From positions 181,696,103-181,760,102 of the forward strand of contig CM039462.1 of assembly GCA_022414725.1 (NCBI GenBank): DNA of 64,000 nt, read 5' to 3'. Numbering within the stretch: position 1 is the first letter of the stretch; the number at the start of each line of letters is the position of its first letter. The notes beneath the pieces are model-generated. The model had not been told where the DNA came from, searched no databases, and was given only the letters and a program-made list of their open reading frames with translations. This DNA is from Microglena sp. YARC (lineage: Eukaryota > Chlorophyta > Chlorophyceae > Chlamydomonadales > Chlamydomonadaceae). Both the position numbers and the translations under genes were made by a program. Shown piece after piece: positions 10,723-19,868 of the stretch.

Positions 10723-11130
10723 CTGGGTGGGAGTGTTTGTGTGGGTGTGGGTGTGTTTGTGTGGGTGTGGGTGTGTGGGTGTGTGGGGGTAGGTGGGGGG
10801 CCGAGGAGCGGCAGGGTCGGCCTCTTATGATGCTCCTGGCAACAATCCTGGGTGGGAGTGTGTGTGCGTATGTGTGTGGGTGTGTGGGTGTGTGGGTGTG
10901 TGGGGGTAGGTGGGGGGCCGAGGAGCGGCAGGGTCGGCCTCTTATGATGCTCCTGGCAACAATCCTGGGTGGGAGTGTGTGTGTATGTGTGTGGGAGTGT
11001 GGGTGTGGGTGTGTGGGTGTGGGTGTGTGGGTGTGGGTGGGTAGGTGGGGGGCCGAGGAGCGGCAGGGTCGGCCTCTTATGATGCTCCTGGCAACAATCC
11101 TGTGTGTGTGTATGTGTGTGTGTTTTGTGT

Positions 11131-11161
<31 letters not shown>

Positions 11162-11165
11162 GTAG
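10723..11165 (-). repeat. Copies of the exon-10722 acceptor edge in (GGGTGT)n
   Basis: Three copies of GCGGCAGGGTCGGCCTCTTA then TGATGCTCCTGGCAACAATCCTG lie at about 10805, 10921 and 11058. On minus they encode the diverged exon start ([15 protein letters not shown]). Spacers are GT/GGGTGT tracts and a G run near 11146. Confidence 0.85.
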
Positions 11166-11214
11166 TTTGACACCAGCAGTATGGATGAATACACATAACT
11201 AGGGTTGACAAGTG

Positions 11215-11480
11215 CGATATCCGATATATATATTAACAATATTGTATGATACATTGTACGATAAAGTGTGTTATATCAATATACCGTACAATATATCGCA
11301 CGATAAAGTTTGTTATATCAATGTACCATACAACATATTGTACGATATAGTGTGATATATCAATATACTGTACAACATATTGTATGATATAGTGTGTTAT
11401 ATCAATGTACCATACGATGTATTGTACGATATAGTGTGATGTATCAATATAACGTACAATATATCGCACGATATTACATG
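11215..11480. repeat. AT-rich, partly palindromic tandem repeat (about 60 bp unit)
   Basis: About four units carry TGTACGATATAGTGTG(A/T)T, ATATCAATAT and (G/A)TACAATATAT words. TACGATAT/ATATCG-type inverted words allow each unit to fold. The encoded frames (ISHYIVQYIV-like) are translations of the repeat. Confidence 0.7.
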
Positions 11481-11559
11481 ATGTGTCGCGGGATACTCTT
11501 ACACCAGTACAATATTGACATCCCTACACATAATATCTATCACTGCTTCTTGTTAGGGC

Positions 11560-13155
11560 TACGCATGGCAGCTTCCATCCAGCCCCAAAACCCAGCCACC
11601 AGGTCAAGCCCAAAGCTTTCAGCTGCATAGGAGTGCGCATCGTGCCAGCTTTCAGATGCACAAGCTCATTTCTGGTCTGACCCAAGAATGAGAGGACGGA
11701 GCTGTCTAGAAGCTGCTACGCGAAGCCCCAAAATGAAACATAAAACATACAACGAGGGTACGGAGCTGACTAGAAGCTGCTAGGCATAGCCCCAAAATGA
11801 AACACTTAACATACGACGAGGGGACGGAGCTGTCTAGAAGCTGCCGCGCGTAGCACAAAACAAGAAAAGTAGTAGGAAGAGGTCCGCCACATCACATCTA
11901 ATCCTTCGAGTCTAGGGCTAATGAAGGGGGACCCACCCTATGAGGCGAAAATAATAATTGTATAAAACAAACTTGTGAATAGCTAGCTTCAGGTTTGGCC
12001 AACGAACGAGGGAACGGAGCTGTTTAGAAGCTGCTACGCGTAGCCCCCCAAAGAAACACATAACATACGACGAGGGGACAGAGCTGTCTAGAAGGTGCTA
12101 CGCGTAGCACAAAACAAAGCAGTTCTTGGAAGAGGTTTGCCACATCACATCTAATCCTTTGAGTCTAGGGCTAATGAAAGGAGCTGTGTAGAAGCTGTGT
12201 AAAAATAAAACTTGTGAATAGCTAGCTTCAGCTTTTGCCCAACAACGGGAACGGAACAGCCTACAAGCTGCTAGGCGTAGCCTAAAAATGAAACACAATA
12301 CACACGACGAGGGGACGGAGCTGTCTAGAAGCTGCTACGCGTAGCACATAACAAGAAACAGTTGTGGGAAGAGGTCCGCTTCATCACATCTTATCTTTCG
12401 AGTCTAGGGCGAATGAAGGGAGCTGTCTAGAAGCTGCCACGCGTAGCACTAAACAAGAAACAGTTGTGGGAAGAGGTCTGCCACATCACATCTAATCCTT
12501 CGAGTCTAGGGCTAATGAAGGAAGACCCACCCTATGAGGCGAAAATCCTTATTGCAAAAAAACAACTTGTAAATAGCTAGCTTCAGATTTTGCCCAAGAT
12601 AAGGGAAGGGAGCTGTCTAGAAGCTACTAGGCGAAGCCTAAAAAAGAAAAACAATACATACGACGAGGGGACGGAGCTGTCTAGAAGCTGCTGCGCGTAG
12701 CACATAACAAGAAACAGTTGTGGGAAGAGGTCTGCCACATCACATCTAATCCTTCGAGTCTAGGGCTAATGAAGGGAGACCTACCCTTTCAGGCAAAAAT
12801 CTTAATTGTAAAAAATAAACTTGTGAAAGGCTAGCTTCAGGTTTGGCCCAAGAAAAGGGAACGAATCTGTCTAGAAGCTGCTACGCGTAGCCCCCAAAAG
12901 AAACACAGAACTTACGACGAGGGGACGGAGCTGTCTAGAAGCTGCTAGGCGAAGCCCCAGAAAGAAACTAAAAACAGATATGGATCAGGAAGTCTGACTA
13001 GGCCAAAGTTACCATTTATACGCAATCTCATTTGATGCAATTTGTATGATATCATATGATATCATACTCGCCTATGGTCAACATTATATGATATGCTAAT
13101 CCCTACAAAATACTTGCAGCGAGAGAACGGAGCTGTCTAGAAGCTGCTAGGCATA

Positions 13156-13156
<1 letters not shown>
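11560..13156. repeat. Family C repeat cluster (GAGCTGTCTAGAAGCTGCTACGCG units)
   Basis: Ten or more units of 80-300 bp carry ACGGAGCTGTCTAGAAGCTG then CTACGCGTAGC(CCAAAA), often with GTCCGCCACATCACATCTAA and CCACCCTATGAGGCGAAAAT. The word GCTACGCGTAGC is a perfect palindrome and GAGCTGTCTAGAAGCTG is nearly so. Related single copies occur at about 28197, 28978, 29375 and 34947, so the unit has also been dispersed. No open frame of note. Confidence 0.75.

Positions 13157-13185
<29 letters not shown>
13157..13185. repeat. Poly-C run of 29
   Basis: A C homopolymer directly after a family C unit. Confidence 0.9.
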
Positions 13186-13187
<2 letters not shown>

Positions 13188-13254
13188 AAAAAATAATAAC
13201 AGATATGGATTAAGCAGTCATTGACTTGCAAGTGGTTGTATTCTACAACTGCAC

Positions 13255-13570
13255 AAATAGTATAATTCTGAACCCATAAAAACGGTCACATACTACACCT
13301 GCAAAAATGGTATAATTCTACACCGGTAAAAAGAGTCACATTCTACACCCGCGAAAATTGTCCAATTCTACACCAGTAAAAACGGTCACTTTCTACACCT
13401 GCGAAAATGGCAAAATTCTACATCTGCAAACATGGTGTAATTCTACACCCACGAAAATTGTCCAATTCTACACCCGTAAAAACGGTCACTTTCTACACTC
13501 CGCGAAAATGGCAAAATTCTACATCCGCAAAAACGGTCACATTCTACAGCCGCAAAATGGTCACAGCACA
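13255..13570. repeat. Minisatellite of about 30 bp (AAAAACGGTCACATTCTACA)
   Basis: About ten units alternate the words GTCAC(A/T)TTCTACACC, GCGAAAAT(G/T)G and CAATTCTACACC. The open frames across it are repeat translations. Confidence 0.8.
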
Positions 13571-13639
13571 GTACAGCACAGCACAGCACAACAGTCTCAT
13601 ATTTCCTAAAAGTGGAACACCCACACCTACAACCCCCCC

Positions 13640-14185
13640 CCACACACAAACACTAAATTGAATGCATCCCGTGGTGATGGATATTCCATGCACCTGCCTC
13701 TGCATTCTGTGACTCTGCGCTGGTGGTGGGTGGTGTGGGTTTGGGAGCTTGGGTGGTCTAGGGCGGGGGGGGGGGGGGGGGCTTGAGTGCAGCTCATGGA
13801 TATTCCATATACCTGGATCTGCATTCAGTCACTGTGCACTGCGGGTGGTTGTGGTGTGGGTTTGGGAGCTTGGTTGGTCTGGGAGGGGTGTGAGAATGAT
13901 GGTGGGGGGGGGGGGGGGGGGGCTTGAGTGCAGCTTATGGATATTCCATAAACCTAATTTTATATGTGACTGTGTGCTGTTGGTGGTTGATCCTGGTGGT
14001 TGGTCCTGCTGCATCCTGTGACTGTGTGCTGTTGGTGGTTGATCCTGGTGGTTGGTCCTGCTGCATCCTGTGACTGTGTGATATGGTGGTTGGTGGTTGG
14101 TCCTGGTGGTTGGTCCTGCTGCATCCTGTGACTGTGTGCTGTTGGTGGTTGGTTGGTGGTTGGTCCCGTTGCATCCTCTCACTGT
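13640..14185. repeat. Tandem repeats with ATGGATATTCCAT and GGTTGGTCCTGCTGCATCCT units
   Basis: Three units of about 130-150 bp carry TGATGGATATTCCATGCACC or variants, with G runs between them. They are followed by four units of 45-60 bp with TGGTTGGTCCTGCTGCATCC. In a window where exon edges are amplified, these may be copies of an unseen signal-peptidase 5' exon edge, but no exon could be delimited. Confidence 0.6.
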
Positions 14186-14251
14186 GTCGTGTCGTGGTGC
14201 TGGTAGTGGTGTGTCAGTGGGGTAGTGTGTGGCGACTGTGAGTATGCTGGA

Positions 14252-14275
14252 GGGGGGGGGGGGGGGGGGGGGGGG
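14252..14275. repeat. Poly-G run of 24
   Basis: A G homopolymer on plus. Confidence 0.9.
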
Positions 14276-15206
14276 CGTAGCTGGTCAGCATGGATGAACA
14301 TGCAAAAGATGAATGGATTTAAGCAGGCATGGGCTTGACGGCCAACGATCGATACTTTGCATCTGCCACTCCACCCTACCATGGCGTGTGGGTCGGGGGC
14401 CTCGGCGCTTTCGCACCAAGGCGTACGCTCGCCCTCGTACTAGCTCCCGCGCGAATAGCCAACATCGATAATTACAGGAAATGAAGGAAGGGAGAAGGCA
14501 AGGGGTAAAAGATAAGCTAGCTGGCTGTGCTTAGAGCTTGGATCAGGATGGGATAGATAGACGGGCGGACACGATAGCTCAAAGCCAAAAGGGCGCTTAG
14601 TAAGCTGGTTCGATTGAATAGGAATTTGGTTCAGAGAGTGTGGACTGCGCAGGGAATCGCAGAGTAGAGCTGGTGCTGGTGCATGGCGGTAGCTGCCACG
14701 GGAGTTTGTCCGGGGCTGTTGGGAGGGGGGGCCGGAGATCGGTACGGGTAGGCAAGCCCTCCAGTCTGGGCAAGCCTGTGGACCCAGCTGTGGAACAGGG
14801 GCAGGGTAGTATGTATGTATGTATGTTACAGTCCAGGGGTAGGCCAAGGGCAGGTTTAAGGTGGACCAAGTTTAAGCCCATATTTTTTTGTTACATGTGC
14901 AGTCAGGCCCTTTTACATGTAATGTAGTGATGCGGTGCAATAGTGCATGGCCATCCTTTTGCTAGCCGATCCTTTTTTCCATGCCTCACATTGGATGTAT
15001 ATACGCTACCGTATTTATATTCAACACACACACACACACACACACACCTAAAACTGAAACTGTAAAACAGAAAAGGGGACGGACCAAGTTTGAAGCTATG
15101 TTTGGGAACCCATGTGGTGTGTAAGGGGGGGGGGGGGGCACTGAGTACACATCCACTTAAGGTAGAGCTTCAAGGTGTGCACCATGGCCCACACCATTGC
15201 AAATAT
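14276..15206. other. No gene assigned; possible 5' exon region of the minus-strand gene
   Basis: Minus-strand sequence at about 14380-14280 has an ATG-led frame (MVGWSGRCKVSIVGRQ) with mixed composition, but no donor of the required phase 2 was convincing. A family B fragment is at 14825-14857 next to (GTAT)n, a (CA)n tract is at about 15026-15047 and a G run is at 15127. I do not call a gene. Confidence 0.3.
14825..14857 (+). mobile_element. Dispersed repeat, family B, copy 3 (truncated)
   Basis: The sequence is GTTACAGTCCAGGGGTAGGC followed by CAAGGGCAGG. Only the first about 30 bp match, and it abuts (GTAT)n. Confidence 0.45.
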
Positions 15207-15219
15207 ATGCCACTTGACA

Positions 15220-15331
15220 CCCGCTTGACACGGTGACTATAGCTAGCTCCGGCTTACGCTGTGGTGTCCTTACCAGCACGTCCTGCGAGTAACTGTACTA
15301 CACGGATGTAACAATTTCAATTTCAATTTCA
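15220..15331 (+). mobile_element. Severely 5'-truncated LINE (family 2) with 13-bp target-site duplication
   Basis: From about 15231 the sequence CGGTGACTATAGCTAGCTCC through CTACACGGATGTAACAATTT matches the 3' end of the LINE at 62,724-64,000 (opposite orientation). It ends in the same (AATTTC)n tail. The direct repeat ATGCCACTTGACA flanks it at 15207-15219 and 15332-15344. A short 3' fragment with a simple-repeat tail and target-site duplication is the signature of target-primed reverse transcription. About 11 bp at the 5' junction (15220-15230) do not match the other copy. Confidence 0.88.
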
Positions 15332-15344
15332 ATGCCACTTGACA

Positions 15345-16284
15345 TTTCCTACGCACCCCTACTAAGGCATGCCTAGGTTGGGAGTCCCCATGGTGACCAT
15401 GAGTTCTAGCCAGACTCCCCCCCCCCCCCCCCTCATATTGGTGTACCCTAAAACCCTATGCATCCCCCAAGTATGCCCAGACCCAGACCCAGACCCAGAC
15501 CCAGACCTAGACCCAGACCCAGACCCAGACAACGCTTGCAACTTGGCCCGGTGACTTGACCATTTGAGCGTTTGGTGTTTGGCCCTAGTGCAAGCAAATG
15601 GGCTGACCCCCTCAACCTCGCGCCTCGTTATAAGGCGTACTATGCATTTATTATTTATTTAAACCATGTAAACGTCGACTACCAGGAACACGAAGTACGA
15701 GGTAGATCGCAAGCCAGACGTTTTTTTTCAAGGAGGATTTTCGCCTTAAAGGGTTGGGACTTGAGATTCCCTACAAAAGCCTTAGACTGGAAGGAAGGCC
15801 TGAAGCCATGCGCGCCCTGGTTTTAAGCAAAGGTAGCAGCGTTTTTACACAGCATCTATTTGTCTATGGGCTGCTTCTAGCACGCCATTGAAGACGATTG
15901 ATGGTCTGGTTCGAGGCGTGTATAGCGGTGCAACGGGTCATCGCCCGTGTCCGCTTGGTCCGGGCCCCTGGTCGCCCCTGGCTGGTCGCCCCTGGAATGA
16001 GAATATAGATGATATGAGAATACACCCCTTTGTGCCCCTGCCCTGGTCGAGGGCCCTGGTCCGCCCCTCACCTGGTCCACCACGTCGCGCACGTCACGCA
16101 CGCGCACATTGACCTGGGTGAGTGCAAGGTTAGTGGGTGGTGCCCGCCTGCCCGCGCCTGCCTGCAGGCATGCCTGGTGGTGCCTGTTACTCCTTCACGT
16201 GACGGTAGTTCGGTTCAACCAGTCCGAGGTTTTTTCCACCTACATACATGCTCCGACTTTGCTTAGCCTGGGAAGGGCACACCA
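15345..16284. other. No gene assigned; simple repeats upstream of the F-box gene
   Basis: The stretch contains a C run at 15417-15432, (CCAGAC)n at 15480-15530, a fragment related to family C (GAGGATTTTCGCCTTAAAGG at about 15733) and GCCCCTGG-type repeats at 15950-16075. It probably includes the promoter and 5' leader of the downstream gene. Confidence 0.35.
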
Positions 16285-16290
16285 TATAAA
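16285..16290 (+). promoter_or_regulatory. TATA-like element upstream of the F-box gene
   Basis: TATAAA in the context CACACCATATAAAGCG lies about 250 bp before the chosen ATG at 16540, in otherwise GC-rich sequence. It is the best promoter-like motif seen, but transcription start is unknown. Confidence 0.3.
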
Positions 16291-16457
16291 GCGTTGTTAT
16301 CGAGGTGCCAAGAGGCTGCTACCAGCCCTCACACATACCGAACTCAGGCAGGCAGGCAGCAGTGCTATGAAACCGATTTCCCTTTCTTAAGCATCAGCAG
16401 CAGAAACAGCATCACCAGAAAAAACTGCCTTCGACATCAGCAGCAGAGCAGCTCTAG

Positions 16458-16493
<36 letters not shown>
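16458..16493. repeat. Poly-C run of 36 in the presumed 5' leader
   Basis: A C homopolymer 47 bp before the ATG at 16540. It would form a C-rich 5' UTR tract if transcription starts upstream. Confidence 0.9.
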
Positions 16494-16539
16494 TAGCACT
16501 CCGGACGGATCTGTCTCCCCCCTAACCAAGTGCTCCGCC

Positions 16540-16785
16540 ATGGACGAGATTCGCAGGTCGCGCGCGTTGATGGAGGAAATCCTAGCGCGCGCAGCAAGCA
16601 TCAAGAAGACCATGGCCGACGTGAAATGCAGGATGAACAGCATGAATGATATCGAGGAAGGTCGGGTGAAGAAACCCGACACCGAGGCAGAGTTAGGAAC
16701 GAAACTGGATGACATGCAGGACGAAATATTGACACATATCTGCAAGCACCTGAATTCTTTCAAATCCCTGGTGGCATTATCCCAG
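16540..16785 (+). CDS. F-box gene exon 1
   Basis: The ATG in CGCCATGG context opens 82 codons. It encodes a basic helical segment ([20 protein letters not shown]), then the first half of the F-box, ending VALSQ before GTGGGG. A longer in-frame upstream extension would pass through the poly-C run, so this ATG is preferred. Confidence 0.75.
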
Positions 16786-19459
16786 GTGGGGCTGCTGGAT
16801 GTGTGTGGATGTGACACTTGTGTTTGTGTGTTGGTGTTTGTGTTTGTGGGTGTAGGTGTAGATGTGTGTGTGTGTGTTGTGTGAGGACTGTGGAATGGAG
16901 TGGGGTGGGTGTGGGGGTTGGGGGGAGGAAATTCAGTCCTAATAGAGCACATACTGAACACACACACAACACAAACCACACTCAACACATTCTACACACT
17001 CAACACACTAAACACACTTAACTCACTCAACACACTCAAGGCAATCAACACACTCAAGGCAATCAGCACACTCAACACACTCAAGACAATCAACACATCA
17101 ACACACACCTCCACCACCACCTCCACCACCTCCACCTCCACCTCCACCTCCACCTCCACCTCCACCTCCACCTCCACCTCCACCTCCACCTCCACCTCCA
17201 CCTCCACCTCCACCTCCACCTCCACCTCCACCTCCACCTCCACCTCCACCTCCACCTCCACCTCCACCTCCACCTCCACCTCCACCTCCACCTCCACCTC
17301 CACCTCCACCTCCACCTCCACCTCCACCTCCACCTCCACCTCCACCTCCACCTCCACCTCCACCTCCACCTCCACCTCCACCTCCACCTCCACCTCCACC
17401 TCCACCTCCACCTCCACCTCCACCTCCACCTCCACCTCCACCTCCACCTCCACCTCCACCTCCACCTCCACCTCCACCTCCACCTCCACCTCCACCTCCA
17501 CCTCCACCTTCCACCTCCACCTCCACCTCCACCTTCCACCTCCACCTCCACCTCCACCTCCACCTCCACCATCCCCTCCACCCCACCTAAACCACCACCT
17601 CCACCTTCACCTCCACCTGAACCACCACCACCATCTAACCCACCACCTCAACCTCCCCCCTTCTCCCCTTAGAGCTGCACTAGAATCCACAGTCTTGTGA
17701 AGAGTGATAAACAAAGCTGGGAAACAATGTGCCGACAGGAGTTGGGCATTGTAGAAGTAGACCCCACCAGGGTGCCCCGTCTCGACACTACTCTGATGAT
17801 TGGGCTGTCTGCCAAGGTGGATGTGGGGGTGCAGGGGCTGGAGGATGGAGGTGGACGTGGTGGATCGTCCAAGGGGAATGTTTGGCTCAACATCTACAGG
17901 GACAGGATAGAGGTGAGAGTGGCAGGAGAGGGGGGGGGGGGTGGAGGGTGTGGAGGGGGCGAGGGTGTAGTGGGGGAAGGGGGCGAGGGGCGAGGGGGGG
18001 GAGGACGGGCGAGGGGGGAGGGTAAGGGGGAGAGGGTGTAGAGGTGGAGGGGGAGAGGGTGTGGAGGGGGAGGGGGAGAGGGTGTTGAGGGGGAGGGGAA
18101 AGGGTGTAAATGGGAGAGGGGAGAGGGTACAGGGGCTGGAGGATGGAGGTGGACGTGGTGGATCATCCAAGGGGAACTTTTGGCTCAGCATCTACAGGGA
18201 CAGGATAGAGGTGAGAGTGGCAGGAGAGGGGGGGGGGGGGGGGAGGGTGGAGGGGCGAGGGTGTAGTGGGGGAAGGGGCGAGGGGCGAGGGGGGGAGACG
18301 GGCGAGGGGGGGAGGGTAAGGGGGAGAGGGTGTAGAGGTGGAGGGGGAGAGGGTGTGGAGGGGAGGGGGAGAGGGTGTTGAGGGGGAGGGGAAAGGGTGT
18401 AAATGGGAGAGAGGGAGAGGGTACAGGGGCTGGAGGATGGAGGTGGACGTGGTAGATCATCCAAGGGGAACTTTTGGCTCAGCATCTGCAGGGACAGGAT
18501 AGAGGTGAGAGTGGCAGGAGGGGGGGGGGGGGGGGGGGCGAGGGTGTAGTGGGGAAGGGGGCGAGGGGCGAGGGGGGGAGGACGGCGAGGGGGGGAGGGA
18601 AGGGGGAGAGGGTGTAGAGGGGAGGGGGAGAGGGTGTGGAGGGGAAGGGGGAGAGGGTGTGGAGGGGGAGGGGGAGAGGTGTCGAGGGGAGGGGAAAGGG
18701 TGTAAATGGGGAGAGGGAGAGGGTACAGGGGCTGGAGGATGGAGGTGGACGTGGTGGATCATCCAAGGGGAACTTTTGGCTCAGCATCTGCAGGGACAGG
18801 ATAGAGGTGAGAGTGGTGGGCGAGGGGAGGGAGAGGGTGCGGAAGGCGAGGGAGAGGTGGAGACAGAAGAGGGGGGAGAGGAGAAGAGAGGGGAGAGGGT
18901 GTGGAGGGGGAGAGGGGAGAGGGGCTGGAAGATGGAGGTGGACGTGGTGGGTTGTCCAAGGGAATGTTTGGCTCAGCATCTGCAGGGACAGGATATAGGT
19001 GAGAGTGGTGGGAGAGGGGGGGAGGGGGAGAGGAGGGTGTGTGGGCGAGGGTGTGGTGGGGGAGGGGAAAGAGGGGAGAAAGGAGGGCGGTGAGGGAATA
19101 GGGGAGGGGGGAGAGGAGAGAAGAGAGAAGAGAAGAGAGGGGAGAGGGTGTGGAGGGGGGAGAGGGAGAGGGGCTGGAGGATGGAGGTGGACGTGGTGGG
19201 TTGTCCAAGGGGAATGTTTGGCTCAGCATCTGCAGGGACAGGATATAGGTGAGAGTGGTGGGAGAGGGGGGGGAGGGGAGAGGAGGGTGGGGTGGGGCGA
19301 GGGTTGTGGGGGAGGGGGAAGAGGGGAGAAAGGAGGGCGGTGAGGGGATAGGGGAGGGGGAGAAGAGAGAAGAGAAGAGAGGGGAGAGGGTGTGGAGGGG
19401 GAGAGAGGAGAGGGGCTGGAGGATGGAGGTGGGACATGGTGACTCATCCAAGGGAATCT

Positions 19460-19508
<49 letters not shown>

Positions 19509-19780
19509 ATCCCCCCCACCCACCCACAAATATACTGGAACTTGGCAATGCAAGGCTGGAGGATGGTGAGGAACGTGCTGCAATGGTTAAGAGTCCTACA
19601 CACACAGGACAGTACCCTCCCCACCCACCCACCCACACCCACACCCACACCCACCCACACCCACCCACCCACATACACCCACATACACACACGCAGGGCT
19701 GGAGGGTGGTGAAGAGCGTGCTGCAATGCTTAATAGTCCTACACACAGGACAGAACAGCGCCCCCCCCCCCCCCCCACCA

Positions 19781-19868
<88 letters not shown>

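Noticed and set aside
16900..17700. Long open frames (Ser-Thr, Val-Glu, Arg-Trp, poly-Gly) on both strands
   Set aside because: They are translations of the (CCACCT)n microsatellite, which is stop-free in every frame. The region is an intron of the F-box gene.
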